DNA from: Neorhizobium sp. JUb45
Lineage (GTDB): Bacteria > Pseudomonadota > Alphaproteobacteria > Rhizobiales > Rhizobiaceae
DNA: 64,000 nt
Assembly: GCF_004343585.1 (NCBI RefSeq)
Contig: NZ_SLYW01000002.1
Coordinates: 1,143,999 to 1,207,998, forward strand
Direction of reading: 5' to 3'
In this document: one piece after another, positions 26,943 through 35,777 of the stretch
Position numbering within the stretch: the first letter of the stretch is position 1
Layout: every line of letters starts with the position of its first letter
The notes under the pieces: model-generated
What the model was told of the DNA's origin: nothing
The model's database searches: none
What the model saw: the letters and a program-made list of their open reading frames with translations, nothing else
Translations under genes and position numbers: made by a program

Positions 26943-27402
26943 TTTTCTTGTCTCCCCGTTGGTGAGGAGACAATCGCAGCAAGGTTTTGATCCGGTGGAA
27001 AATACCGAAGTAAAAACAAGTGCTTATTTGAATTCAATTCGGCTAAAACATGCAGAAAATTGCAATCGAATTCGACGAAAATTCGCGGTGTATTTTCGCA
27101 AAGTTTGTTTCAAATTATAACGAACTGTCGGGTCCTGCGCCCGGCTCATTTGCCTAAATTGCTGACATGGCTGATGTTTTCGGAATGGTGGCAATTGATG
27201 GCCGAACCTGCCGGATGCGCTGAGGAGGTCCTGGTTTTCGATGATAAACGCCACGTAAACCGTGTTTTCCATCGTGCCAGACGGCTGTTTCGCGTTGAAA
27301 CACCCCGTTTTGGGGTCGAAAAATCGTCCCGAAACGAGAAAATAATTCGATATCGGCCGATTATTTTCGAGATTTGCGGCTTTGTCATCCCGTTGCGGCA
27401 CG
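26943..27402. other. Gene-free AT-rich region between protease and PilZ genes
   Basis: About 460 bases with no supported gene. The part 26990-27120 is far more AT-rich than the surroundings and probably holds the protease promoter. The part 27300-27370 contains a ccccg/gggg hairpin and the AT-rich hairpin at 27338-27368, which might belong to a small RNA. No -35/-10 pair could be assigned securely. Confidence 0.45.
27338..27368. repeat. AT-rich inverted repeat
   Basis: gaaaataat (27338-27346) is perfectly complementary to attattttc (27360-27368). The stem is extendable inward with one bulge. Unusual base composition for this genome. Confidence 0.5.
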
Positions 27403-27430
27403 AAAAAGCCGGCGGTGAGTGCCGCCGGCT
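27403..27430 (-). terminator. Terminator of the PilZ gene
   Basis: Perfect 9-bp stem agccggcgg/ccgccggct with a 6-base loop, followed leftward by five T. Confidence 0.85.
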
Positions 27431-27466
27431 GCGAAAATGTTAAGGCTGAATGGCTGTCTCCGTCGC

Positions 27467-28078
27467 CTAAAGGAAGGCGCGCAGCGACTCGCGCGACTGG
27501 ACCGAGGCGAATTCGATCGCCACGCCTTCGATGAAATGGCGGACGATTCGGCCGCGCATGTTGCCGAGCATGACGGGTGTGCCGAGCGCCGGACGGATTT
27601 CGATGTCGACGGCCGCGCCTGAGAGCGAGAGATCGACGATCTTGCACGGATATTTGCGGCCATCGTCGAGCACAATCTCGGTGCGGGTGATGCGCGGCGT
27701 CAGGCGATCGTGTCGACGATCTTCCGGCAGGCCGAGTTCGTGCTTGTTGGCGAGCCATGTCAGCTGCGCCGCCAGTTTCTCGCGCTTGCGGTCCGTGGCG
27801 TTGATCGACATGTAAAAACCATCGGCATTGACGCCGATGACATTGCCTTCGATGCGGCCGAGATTTTCGATATAGGCGATCACGCGTTCATTGGCGGATG
27901 GTCGCGCTTCACACGAGAACACCACGTCGCCCGGAGACATCTCCACTGCCGTGCAGGGGAATTCGTCGTGGCTCTCAAGCATCAGGCGCCCGCTCATGCC
28001 GACGGTCACCCGCTGGAAGGAACGCTCCTGCGCGCCTTGCGGTGGTGTCGATTGTTGAGCTGGCTGGAAAGAGTACAT
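27467..28078 (-). CDS. Tandem PilZ domain protein (c-di-GMP binding)
   Basis: A 203-residue cytoplasmic protein with two PilZ domains. Domain 1 (about 19-105) has Arg19-xxx-Arg23 and EMSPGD (46-51). Domain 2 (about 121-203) has Arg121-xxx-Arg125 and the full D149-x-S-xx-G154 motif in VDLSLSGAAVDIE. Both could bind c-di-GMP, with domain 2 closest to consensus. There is no output domain, so it probably acts by protein contact, for example on motility or polysaccharide machinery. ATG 28078 has gagag upstream. Confidence 0.88.
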   Translation of the reverse strand: MYSFQPAQQSTPPQGAQERSFQRVTVGMSGRLMLESHDEFPCTAVEMSPGDVVFSCEARPSANERVIAYIENLGRIEGNVIGVNADGFYMSINATDRKREKLAAQLTWLANKHELGLPEDRRHDRLTPRITRTEIVLDDGRKYPCKIVDLSLSGAAVDIEIRPALGTPVMLGNMRGRIVRHFIEGVAIEFASVQSRESLRAFL

Positions 28079-28200
28079 GCTCGTTCTCTCAAGTCGCGAT
28101 TTGCATATTCTAAAATGTATGATGCCCATTATGCGCCGAGCGGTGCAGAGCACTGTAATGGATATCGCATCGCGGTTAATAGAACGTTCTGACGGGCTTG

Positions 28201-28797
28201 TCAGCTTCTTCCAGAAAGCCCGTCATCTACTATTTCGACAGAGAGAAGACGCCGCATGAAGCGGGTAAAACGCTTGCCGTCCGGCTGAATCTCAGCGCTC
28301 TCCTCGGCGATACTGCGCGATTCGCCGGCATAAAGGCATGAGATCGTCTCAAGAATAACCCCCGTGCGTGGCTGGCGGGGAAGAATGGCGCCCAGAATCC
28401 GGTCCGGCTCCGCCTCAGACGATCGCATCGGCAGAAGCACCATCTGGTAGTCGTGGTTACTCTCGGTGCCGACACCGGTCACATCGGTCACCATCGGACG
28501 ACCGCGGGCCAGCATCGCCTGAATGCCGATATTGGCCTGCCGACGTTGTGACCTGTGCCACAGGCAGGTGAACGGGCGCCCCCGCAATTCATGGCCGAAC
28601 AATGCACAGAGGCGTGTGCCAGCCAGGCGAAAAGAGAGAATGCCGGCATCGTTTTTGCCGAGAATAAAAAGGTCGGGAAGCATGTGGCGCACGCGTGCGG
28701 GTTCGAACTCCCGCTGCACGGGGAGCTTGCCATCTCGCTTCAGTTCGAGCCAGTAGCTGAATAATTCGTTTCCTGCTGCAGTCTGCATCGTATCCAT
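28201..28797 (-). CDS. PAS_5 family (PAS-like) protein
   Basis: A 198-residue cytoplasmic protein of the rhizobial PAS_5 family, an isolated PAS-like sensor fold. Conserved stretches are LFSYWLELKRDGKLPVQREFEP, LPDLFILGKNDAGILSFRLAGTRLCALFGHELRGRPF and DYQMVLLPMRSSEAE. No effector domain is present. Its partner is unknown. It is 122 bases upstream of the tandem-PilZ gene on the same strand. Confidence 0.82.
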   Translation of the reverse strand: MDTMQTAAGNELFSYWLELKRDGKLPVQREFEPARVRHMLPDLFILGKNDAGILSFRLAGTRLCALFGHELRGRPFTCLWHRSQRRQANIGIQAMLARGRPMVTDVTGVGTESNHDYQMVLLPMRSSEAEPDRILGAILPRQPRTGVILETISCLYAGESRSIAEESAEIQPDGKRFTRFMRRLLSVEIVDDGLSGRS

Positions 28798-28935
28798 GTG
28801 TCTTATTTCGGAACAAGATTCATTCTTTCCCGAGCCCTTGTGGTTACCGTAGCGAAAACCATGCCAACTGAGCCGACGCTTCCGTTTGTGCTGGCCGTCC
28901 TGTAAGGCTTGCGGGTGAAAACGAGCAGGTGATGG

Positions 28936-29688
28936 ATGAGTGACAGACCGGATATGCCCACGCACCCGACGGCGGATGAAGCCCTGAGGGAAGAGGCGCT
29001 GATCGAGGATGAGGGCAAGCAGCCGATCTTCAACCTGCCGGGCGTACTGACCGCAACCGTGGCGCTGCTGGGAGCCATCTATCTGGTCGATGCCTATCTG
29101 TTGCCGGATCTCTGGCGTGAATGGCTGCTGGTCACTTTCGCCTTTATTCCGCTTCGTTATCTCTACCCATTCGCGGAGGAGGGCATGCGGCAGATCTGGA
29201 CGCCGGTCACCTATTCGCTGATGCATGGCAGCTTTCAGCATCTTGGCTTCAATGTATTGTGGCTGCTGGCGTTCGGCGCTCCGGTGGTGCGCCGCATCGG
29301 TACCGCTCGTTATCTGCTGTTCTGGATATTCTCCGCTGCCGCCTCGGCTTTCTTTCATGCGGGCCTGAACTGGGGTGAGCAGACCGTATTGATAGGCGCA
29401 TCGGGCGTTATTTCGGCGCTGATGGGCGCCGCCTGCCGATTCGCTTTCCCGAGGCATGGCGGTTACGACCGCACTTTTGGTCATCTTTATCCCCGCCAGT
29501 CGATTGTCGGGGCGCTGATGAACCGTACGGTCGCCGTTTTCGTGGGGCTCTGGTTTGCCGGCAACATCCTCATTGCCGTCGGCCTGCCGCTGCTCGACAC
29601 CGGTTCCGATGCGATCGCATGGGATGCGCATATCGGCGGTTTCCTGTTCGGATATCTCTTGTTCGGATTGTTCGATCGGGTCAGGTAA
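28936..29688 (+). CDS. Rhomboid family intramembrane serine protease
   Basis: A 250-residue rhomboid with a ~33-residue cytoplasmic N-terminus and six or seven helices. The catalytic dyad is Ser157 (GASGVIS) and His232 (HIGGFLFGY). The TM2 motif HGSFQHLGFNVLWL (98-111) carries the supporting His and Asn residues. The loop 1 R-xx-W type segment is IWTPVTYSLMHG. Substrate unknown. The CBS gene follows 120 bases downstream. Confidence 0.9.
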   Translation: MSDRPDMPTHPTADEALREEALIEDEGKQPIFNLPGVLTATVALLGAIYLVDAYLLPDLWREWLLVTFAFIPLRYLYPFAEEGMRQIWTPVTYSLMHGSFQHLGFNVLWLLAFGAPVVRRIGTARYLLFWIFSAAASAFFHAGLNWGEQTVLIGASGVISALMGAACRFAFPRHGGYDRTFGHLYPRQSIVGALMNRTVAVFVGLWFAGNILIAVGLPLLDTGSDAIAWDAHIGGFLFGYLLFGLFDRVR

Positions 29689-29808
29689 GGCGAACAGCTC
29701 ACAAGATGTTGCTTTTGCGCTGCCAAAGGGGCACCATTCCTATGGTTGCATCGCTGGCCGGGGAGGGCTTTTGGCGGCGCAACGATTGCAAAAAGTGAGG
29801 AGAGAACA

Positions 29809-30243
29809 ATGCCCCAGACCGTGAAGAGCATGCTGGATGCAAAGGGTCGCAATGTCGTGTCGGTCAGCCGCGAGCAGACCCTGAGCGAGATCGCGACCAT
29901 TCTCAACGAAAAACACATCGGTGCCGTCGTGGTGACGAGCCTCGAAGGCCGAATTGCCGGAATTTTTACCGAACGTGACCTTGTCCGCGCCATAGCCGGC
30001 GAAGGTGCGGCGGTATTGGAAAAGCCCGTATCATCCGCGATGACAACGAATGTCACCCACTGTCGGGAAGACAATACCAATGACGACCTGATGGAGATGA
30101 TGACTGCCGGTCGTTTTCGTCACGTGCCGGTGGAAACCGATGGCAAGCTTGCCGGCATCATCTCGATCGGCGACGTGGTGAAATCGCGCATCAGCGAAAT
30201 CGAGCACGAAGCCGAACAGATCAAGGCCTATATCGCCGGCTGA
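29809..30243 (+). CDS. CBS-pair protein
   Basis: A 144-residue protein made only of two CBS domains (about 8-65 and 72-130) forming one Bateman module, which binds AMP, ATP, NAD or related nucleotides in known members. Domain ends are VVVTSLEGRIAGIFTERDLVRAI and VPVETDGKLAGIISIGDVVKSRI. ATG 29809 has gtgaggagag upstream. The stop touches the patatin gene stop on the other strand. Confidence 0.9.
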   Translation: MPQTVKSMLDAKGRNVVSVSREQTLSEIATILNEKHIGAVVVTSLEGRIAGIFTERDLVRAIAGEGAAVLEKPVSSAMTTNVTHCREDNTNDDLMEMMTAGRFRHVPVETDGKLAGIISIGDVVKSRISEIEHEAEQIKAYIAG

Positions 30244-31224
30244 TTATCGGGCGCAGATTTCCTGCATGCGTTTCAACGCGCCGATCTGCGCCTTGGTTTC
30301 CTCGTAGCCGCGCCGGATGGCTTCACCGGCGCGGTGGAATTCCGACAGACCGATATCGCTGAGGCGTGGATTGAGCCCCAGATCCGGCGGGTCGCCGGCA
30401 AGGCGGGCCCGGGAAATGCGTTCCTGAATTATGTTGAAGGCCTGCACCATCGTGCCGGTCATGCTGATGCGGCTGGCGGCCCGACCGCCGGCATCATCCA
30501 TGCGCTGACGCTGCTCGATGTCCTGAATGCTGGCATTGTGGCGCACCACGGCGGCGCGGCCAAAGATGTCGTAGTTGAGATTGACGCCGACGACGAGCGG
30601 CTGCTCGTAGGCGCGGCAGACGGAGGTCGGCACCGGATTGACCAATGCGCCATCGACCAGCGTGCGATTGTTACATTTGACCGGTTCGAAAATGCCGGGC
30701 AGGGCGTAGGAGGCGCGTAAGCCGGTGATCAGCGAGCCGCTGGCGATCCAGACTTCGTGACCGCTCTGCAGTTCTGTGGCAACGGCGACGAAGGGACGGC
30801 TCAGGTCCTCGATGGCGATGCCTTCCATATGCTCCTGCATGCGCTTGGTCAGCCGCATTCCGCCAAAAAGTCCGCCGCCGCCGATAGTGAGGTCCAGCAG
30901 GCCGGCAATACGGCGCATGGTCAGCGAACGGGCGAAGCTTTCAAGTTCATCCAGCTTGCCGGCAAGGTAACAGCCGCCGACCAGCGCGCCGATCGAGGTG
31001 CCGGCGATCATGCCGACTTCGATACCCTCTTCATCCAGCGCCCGCAGCACGCCGATATGCGCCCAGCCGCGCGCGGCACCGCCGCCCAGTGCCAGTGCGA
31101 TCTTCGCCTTGCGGTGTTGAGTGTGTTCGGGAGGTCTTGCGGGCGGAGCTTCGAGAACAGCCGCACCTCCGGTATCCGATGCGGGAGCGGGGCGCGGTTC
31201 GTTTCTGTTCCAGGACCAGTTCAT
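30244..31224 (-). CDS. Patatin-like phospholipase
   Basis: A 326-residue NTE/RssA-type patatin. After a proline-rich N-terminus, the oxyanion loop GGGAARGWAHIG (47-58) is followed by nucleophile Ser77 in GTSIG. The catalytic Asp191 is in DGA. It should hydrolyse phospholipid or lysophospholipid acyl esters in the cytoplasm or at the membrane. The ATG at 31224 is preceded by ggaggaga and ggaa. An in-frame ATG at 31257 is an alternative start adding 11 residues. Confidence 0.9.
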   Translation of the reverse strand: MNWSWNRNEPRPAPASDTGGAAVLEAPPARPPEHTQHRKAKIALALGGGAARGWAHIGVLRALDEEGIEVGMIAGTSIGALVGGCYLAGKLDELESFARSLTMRRIAGLLDLTIGGGGLFGGMRLTKRMQEHMEGIAIEDLSRPFVAVATELQSGHEVWIASGSLITGLRASYALPGIFEPVKCNNRTLVDGALVNPVPTSVCRAYEQPLVVGVNLNYDIFGRAAVVRHNASIQDIEQRQRMDDAGGRAASRISMTGTMVQAFNIIQERISRARLAGDPPDLGLNPRLSDIGLSEFHRAGEAIRRGYEETKAQIGALKRMQEICAR

Positions 31225-31348
31225 GTCTTCCGCGTCTCCTCCACGCCGGATCATCAACCCAGATGACCATTAGGCGCCCGAATGGGTTTCGAAAGTATTG
31301 ATCAACGGCAAATGTGACAGGAAACGGGACGAAAGGAAATTGCGTTCC

Positions 31349-31798
31349 TTAGCTCGCGTAAACGGATCCGGGATCGAAATGGCGTTCGTCGTCGGCAATC
31401 TCGACGAAGGCCTTGCCGTCGACCTGCTTGACGCTGCGATAGAAGCACGAACGGCGACCGGTGTGGCAGCTGGCATCATGACCGGCGACGCTGACCTTCA
31501 GCCAGACGGCATCCTGATCGCAGTCGGTGCGGATTTCCTCGACCGCCTGCAGATTGCCGGAGGTCTCACCCTTTTTCCAGATTTTTGCGCGCGAGCGGCT
31601 GTAGTAATGGGCAATTCCGGTTTCTATCGTCAGCGCCAGCGCTTCGGCATTCATATGCGCGACCATCAGCAATTCGCCGTCGCGCGCATCGGTAACGACG
31701 GCGGTGACAAGGCCATGCGCATCGAATCGCGGCGTGAAATCACCGGCCTCTTCGAGTGCATGCTTGTCGGCGGAAGGTGCGGCAAAAGTCAGCGTCAT
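31349..31798 (-). CDS. hisI: Phosphoribosyl-AMP cyclohydrolase
   Basis: A 149-residue monofunctional HisI, third step of histidine synthesis. It opens the adenine ring of PR-AMP. Conserved motifs are [35 protein letters not shown], the Mg/Zn motif DCDQDAVWL, and the zinc cysteines [13 protein letters not shown]. The pyrophosphohydrolase HisE is not fused, as is usual in alphaproteobacteria. It follows folE by 22 bases. Confidence 0.95.
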   Translation of the reverse strand: MTLTFAAPSADKHALEEAGDFTPRFDAHGLVTAVVTDARDGELLMVAHMNAEALALTIETGIAHYYSRSRAKIWKKGETSGNLQAVEEIRTDCDQDAVWLKVSVAGHDASCHTGRRSCFYRSVKQVDGKAFVEIADDERHFDPGSVYAS

Positions 31799-31820
31799 GA
31801 TAGGCCTCGGACCGGCAGGC

Positions 31821-32432
31821 TCAGCTGCGGATAAGGGTCAGGAAACGCGCCTGCTCGGCGGCATTGTTCTCGAACTCGGCGGTAAAGGTCGTCGTCAGCG
31901 TGGTCGAACCCTGCTTCTGAACGCCGCGCATGGCCATGCACAGATGCTCGGCATCGATCATCACGGCAACGCCACGCGGATCGAGTACGCTCTGGATGGC
32001 ATCGGCGATCTGTGCGGTGAGTGCTTCCTGCGTCTGCAGGCGGCGACCGAACACTTCGATAAGACGGGCGATCTTCGACAGGCCAAGCACACGACCCTTC
32101 GGCAGATAGGCGACATGCGCCTTGCCGATGATCGGCACCATGTGATGCTCACAGTGCGAATAGAACGGGATGTCGCGCACCAGAACCATGTCCTTGTAGC
32201 CCGACACTTCTTCGAACGTGCGGCCTAGAATGTCCTCGGGCGACTGCTCATAACCGGAAAACAGTTCGCGATAGGCGGCGGCAACGCGCTTTGGCGTATC
32301 GAGCAGGCCTTCGCGCGACGGATCGTCGCCGGTCCAGCGCAGCAACACGCGCACGGCGTCCTCGGCCTCCTGCTGGGTCGGGCGGGCGTCGGCTTGGCCA
32401 GCGGCCGGAAAGTTCTTCACAATGGCATCCAT
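31821..32432 (-). CDS. folE: GTP cyclohydrolase I
   Basis: A 203-residue type IA GTP cyclohydrolase that makes dihydroneopterin triphosphate for folate. The zinc ligands are Cys94 and His97 in SHCEHHMVP, and Cys165 in [10 protein letters not shown], which marks the Zn-dependent class. ATG 32432 has aggaga at ideal spacing. Likely co-transcribed with hisI. Confidence 0.96.
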   Translation of the reverse strand: MDAIVKNFPAAGQADARPTQQEAEDAVRVLLRWTGDDPSREGLLDTPKRVAAAYRELFSGYEQSPEDILGRTFEEVSGYKDMVLVRDIPFYSHCEHHMVPIIGKAHVAYLPKGRVLGLSKIARLIEVFGRRLQTQEALTAQIADAIQSVLDPRGVAVMIDAEHLCMAMRGVQKQGSTTLTTTFTAEFENNAAEQARFLTLIRS

Positions 32433-32728
32433 TTCAGGTCTCCTGATCCTGATGCGGGTCAAGGCCGCATCCGATCCTAGTGCAGTGACGCCGGGCAATT
32501 TAGCCGTTAGACGTCATTTTGGGGCTATCTGACGCCGCCGAAGTCATTTTACAAGACATTGCATTCCGATTTTGACGTTCGTCACGCAAAAGCACATGTC
32601 TTGATGCGGGCTTTCAGCGGTAGCATATAATGGTAAAACAATCGGCATGACAGGATCATCTGCGAAGACGCAGTGTTCGACATGCGCCGCGCAGGCGATG
32701 GCTGCGAGCAATCCGGAAACTGGTGATT
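32433..32728. other. Divergent intergenic region, folE / NifU-like gene
   Basis: About 300 bases without a gene between two divergent starts. It must hold promoters in both directions. The stretch 32595-32645 is AT-rich and includes tataat (32627-32632), a possible -10 box for the rightward gene. No metal-regulator box was recognised. Confidence 0.4.
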
Positions 32729-33178
32729 ATGGACGACATCTACAATAGCCGCATTCTCGAACTGGCCGGCAATATCGGCTTTTCGGGAGAACTGGAGGAT
32801 GCTGATGGCGTCTCCGAAAAACATTCGAAACTGTGCGGCTCGAAGGTCAAGGTTTTTGTAAAGCTCGACGGTGGCATCGTTTCCGACTTCCGCCACAAGG
32901 TGCGCGCCTGCGCGCTCGGTCAGGCGTCTTCGGCGGCGATGGCCAAACATGTGATCGGTGCAAGCGTTGAAGAACTGCGCCAGGCGCGGGCCGATATGCT
33001 CGCCATGCTGAAGGATGGCGGCGAAGGCCCCGAAGGCCGTTTCGAAGAAATGCGGGTTCTCAAACCGGTTAAGGACTACAAGGCCCGCCACGCCTCCACC
33101 ATGCTCACCTTCGATGCCGTGGTCGACGCGATCGAACAGGCGGAAGCGAAGACCCAATCCACCGCCGCGACGGCCTGA
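32729..33178 (+). CDS. NifU N-terminal-like iron-sulfur scaffold protein
   Basis: A 149-residue IscU/NifU-N fold protein. Two of the usual three cluster cysteines are present, Cys36 (KLCGSKVKV) and Cys61 (VRACALGQASS). At the expected third site the sequence reads ARHASTMLTFDAV, so the Cys is replaced. It may be a specialised scaffold or carrier rather than the main IscU/SufU. ATG 32729 is preferred over GTG 32723. yidD follows after three bases. Confidence 0.85.
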   Translation: MDDIYNSRILELAGNIGFSGELEDADGVSEKHSKLCGSKVKVFVKLDGGIVSDFRHKVRACALGQASSAAMAKHVIGASVEELRQARADMLAMLKDGGEGPEGRFEEMRVLKPVKDYKARHASTMLTFDAVVDAIEQAEAKTQSTAATA

Positions 33179-33181
33179 GCC

Positions 33182-33553
33182 ATGTGTGGCGCCTGTGGCC
33201 AGCCGGATGAGGACGAGCCCAAGGAGCGCCCAAAATATGCCGGGCGCAACTGGCGCGGCCCGTTTCGCAAGACGCCCGGCCGTCTGTTCGGCATGGGCTT
33301 TATCCGTCTCTACCAGCTGACGCTGTCCGGTTTCATCGGTAATGGCTGCCGCCACATCCCGACCTGTTCGGAATACGGATACGAAGCCTTTGCCCGGCAC
33401 GGTTTCTGGTCCGGCTTCTGGCTGACGCTGTTTCGTGTCGGGCGTTGCGGGCCGGGCGGCACCGGGGGGCTGGATCCTGTGCCGGAAGCGCTGGATGACG
33501 ATTATCGCAGATGGATGCCCTGGGCACTCTGGCAGTTCGGCAAAAAGGCCTGA
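33182..33553 (+). CDS. yidD: Membrane protein insertion efficiency factor YidD
   Basis: A 123-residue YidD. The core FIRLYQLTLSGFIGNGCRHIPTCSEYGYEAFARHG contains the two conserved Cys, followed by RVGRCGPGGTGGLDPVPE. An N-terminal ~30-residue extension has MCGACGQP. The family helps YidC insert inner-membrane proteins. Here it is coupled to the NifU-like gene and precedes thrS, away from rpmH-rnpA-yidC. Confidence 0.93.
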   Translation: MCGACGQPDEDEPKERPKYAGRNWRGPFRKTPGRLFGMGFIRLYQLTLSGFIGNGCRHIPTCSEYGYEAFARHGFWSGFWLTLFRVGRCGPGGTGGLDPVPEALDDDYRRWMPWALWQFGKKA

Positions 33554-33599
33554 AACCTTTACTCGCCAGCGATTTTTGACTAAGACGCCGGCGTTCATT

Positions 33600-33621
33600 G
33601 CCGCAGACGCGGCCCTTTTTT
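33600..33621 (+). terminator. Terminator-like hairpin in front of thrS
   Basis: gccgc/gcggc with an agac loop is followed by ccTTTTTT. It lies 44 bases before the thrS ATG. It could end the NifU-like/yidD transcript or act as an attenuator in a thrS leader. Confidence 0.65.
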
Positions 33622-33664
33622 GACCACCCGCATTCGTTGGCGGGACTGGCTAGGAGAATTCAAC

Positions 33665-35689
33665 ATGTCCGTTTCCCTTACATTTCCCGATGGTTCCGTC
33701 CGCGTTTACGACGCCGGCACGACCGGCTCTGCCGTCGCCGAGTCGATTTCGAAGTCGCTGGCCAAGAAGTCCGTGGCGATCACCATCGATGGCGAGCTGC
33801 GCGATCTCTCCGATCCCGTCACAGACGGTGCGATCGAGATCGTTACCCGCACCGATCCGCGTGCACTGGAACTGATCCGTCACGATGCCGCCCACGTCAT
33901 GGCCGAGGCCGTGCAGGAACTGTGGCCGCATACGCAGGTGACGATCGGCCCGGTCATCGAGAACGGTTTTTATTACGACTTCAAGCGCATCCATCCGGAT
34001 AGCGGCGAAGACTGGCCCTTCACGCCCGACGATCTGCCGAAGATCGAAAAGAAGATGAAGGAAATCATCCAGAAGAACGCAGCCTTCACCAAGGAAATCT
34101 GGACGCGCGAAAAGGCCAAGCAAGTATTTGGCGACAAGGGTGAGGCCTACAAGGTCGAGTTGGTCGACATGATCCCGGAAGGTCAGGATCTGAAGATCTA
34201 CAATCAGGGCGGCTGGTTCGACCTCTGCCGTGGTCCGCACATGGCCTCGACGGGCCAGATCGGCACGGCCTTCAAGCTGATGAAGGTTGCCGGCGCCTAT
34301 TGGCGTGGTGATTCCACCAAGCCGATGCTGACGCGCATCTACGGCACGGCATGGGCCAGCCAAGAAGAACTCGACCAGTATCTGCATATTCTGGCTGAAG
34401 CCGAAAAGCGCGATCACCGCAAGCTCGGCCGCGAGATGGATCTTTTCCATTTCCAGGAAGAAGGTCCAGGCGTGGTGTTCTGGCACGGCAAGGGCTGGCG
34501 CATGTTCCAGACCCTGACATCCTACATGCGCCGCCGTCTGGCCGGCACCTATGAGGAAGTCAACGCGCCGCAGGTGCTCGATGCCTCGCTGTGGGAAACG
34601 TCCGGTCACTGGGGCTGGTATCAGGAGAACATGTTTGCGGTGAAATCCGCCTATGCGTTCACGCATGCGGATGACGAGGAAGCCGACAACCGCGTTTTCG
34701 CGCTGAAGCCGATGAACTGCCCGGGTCACGTGCAGATCTTCAAGCACGGCCTGAAATCCTATCGCGAACTGCCGATCCGTCTCGCCGAATTCGGTCTCGT
34801 GCACCGTTACGAAGCGTCCGGCGCGCTGCATGGTCTGATGCGCGTGCGTGGCTTCACGCAGGACGATGCGCACGTATTCTGCACCGACGAGCAGCTGGCC
34901 GACGAATGCCTGCGTATCAACCAGCTGATCCTGTCGGTCTACGAGGATTTTGGCTTCGAGGAAGTCGTGGTCAAGCTCTCGACCCGCCCTGAAAAGCGTG
35001 TCGGCACCGACGATCTGTGGGATCGCGCCGAAAGCGTAATGACGGACGTCCTGAAGACGATCGAGGAACAGTCGGGCGGTCGCATCAAGACCGGCATCCT
35101 GCCGGGCGAGGGCGCGTTCTACGGTCCAAAGTTCGAATACACGCTGAAGGACGCCATCGGCCGTGAATGGCAGTGCGGCACGACGCAGGTCGACTTCAAC
35201 CTGCCGGAACGGTTTGGTGCCTTCTACATCGACCAGAACTCGGAAAAGACCCAACCGGTGATGATCCACCGCGCCATCTGCGGTTCGATGGAGCGGTTCC
35301 TCGGCATCCTGATCGAGAACTTTGCCGGCCACATGCCGCTGTGGTTCGCGCCGACGCAGGTCGTCGTCGCCACAATCACTTCGGATGCCGACGATTACGG
35401 TCGTGAAGTGGCCGAAGCGCTGCGCGATGCCGGTCTGCAGGTCGAAACCGACTTCCGCAATGAGAAGATCAACTACAAGGTCCGCGAACACTCGGTCACC
35501 AAGGTTCCGGTGATCATCGTCTGCGGTCGTCAGGAAGCCGAAAACCGCTCGGTCAACATCCGCCGTCTCGGCTCGCAGGCGCAGACGCCGATGTCGCTGG
35601 AAGACGCGATCACCTCGCTGTCCGATGAAGCGACACCGCCGGACGTCAAGCGCAAGCTGGCGGCCCGCAAGGCCAAGCTTTCTGCCTGA
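33665..35689 (+). CDS. thrS: Threonyl-tRNA synthetase
   Basis: A 674-residue class II synthetase. Domains in order are TGS (about 1-65), the editing domain with [16 protein letters not shown] (about 75-225), the catalytic core (about 250-535) with motif 1/2 stretches [13 protein letters not shown] and [23 protein letters not shown], and the anticodon-binding domain (about 560-665). Zinc ligands include the MNCPGH Cys. ATG 33665 has aggaga upstream. A bidirectional terminator follows. Confidence 0.97.
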   Translation: MSVSLTFPDGSVRVYDAGTTGSAVAESISKSLAKKSVAITIDGELRDLSDPVTDGAIEIVTRTDPRALELIRHDAAHVMAEAVQELWPHTQVTIGPVIENGFYYDFKRIHPDSGEDWPFTPDDLPKIEKKMKEIIQKNAAFTKEIWTREKAKQVFGDKGEAYKVELVDMIPEGQDLKIYNQGGWFDLCRGPHMASTGQIGTAFKLMKVAGAYWRGDSTKPMLTRIYGTAWASQEELDQYLHILAEAEKRDHRKLGREMDLFHFQEEGPGVVFWHGKGWRMFQTLTSYMRRRLAGTYEEVNAPQVLDASLWETSGHWGWYQENMFAVKSAYAFTHADDEEADNRVFALKPMNCPGHVQIFKHGLKSYRELPIRLAEFGLVHRYEASGALHGLMRVRGFTQDDAHVFCTDEQLADECLRINQLILSVYEDFGFEEVVVKLSTRPEKRVGTDDLWDRAESVMTDVLKTIEEQSGGRIKTGILPGEGAFYGPKFEYTLKDAIGREWQCGTTQVDFNLPERFGAFYIDQNSEKTQPVMIHRAICGSMERFLGILIENFAGHMPLWFAPTQVVVATITSDADDYGREVAEALRDAGLQVETDFRNEKINYKVREHSVTKVPVIIVCGRQEAENRSVNIRRLGSQAQTPMSLEDAITSLSDEATPPDVKRKLAARKAKLSA

Positions 35690-35700
35690 TCTTAAAACAA

Positions 35701-35731
35701 AACGGCGCCTGTGTCTCACAGGCGCCGTTTT
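35701..35731. terminator. Bidirectional terminator, thrS / secreted protein gene
   Basis: Perfect 13-bp stem aacggcgcctgtg/cacaggcgccgtt with a tct loop. It is flanked by A-rich sequence on the left and TTTT on the right, so it can act on both strands. Confidence 0.9.
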
Positions 35732-35777
35732 CGATTCATGTTGGACATTCGACGTGATCGGCGAAGCGTTGCCCGGA

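Noticed and set aside
27024..27758. Minus-strand frame crossing the AT-rich gap into the PilZ gene
   Set aside because: It overlaps the tandem-PilZ gene in a wrong frame, passes through a terminator, and gives an Arg-rich product without motifs.
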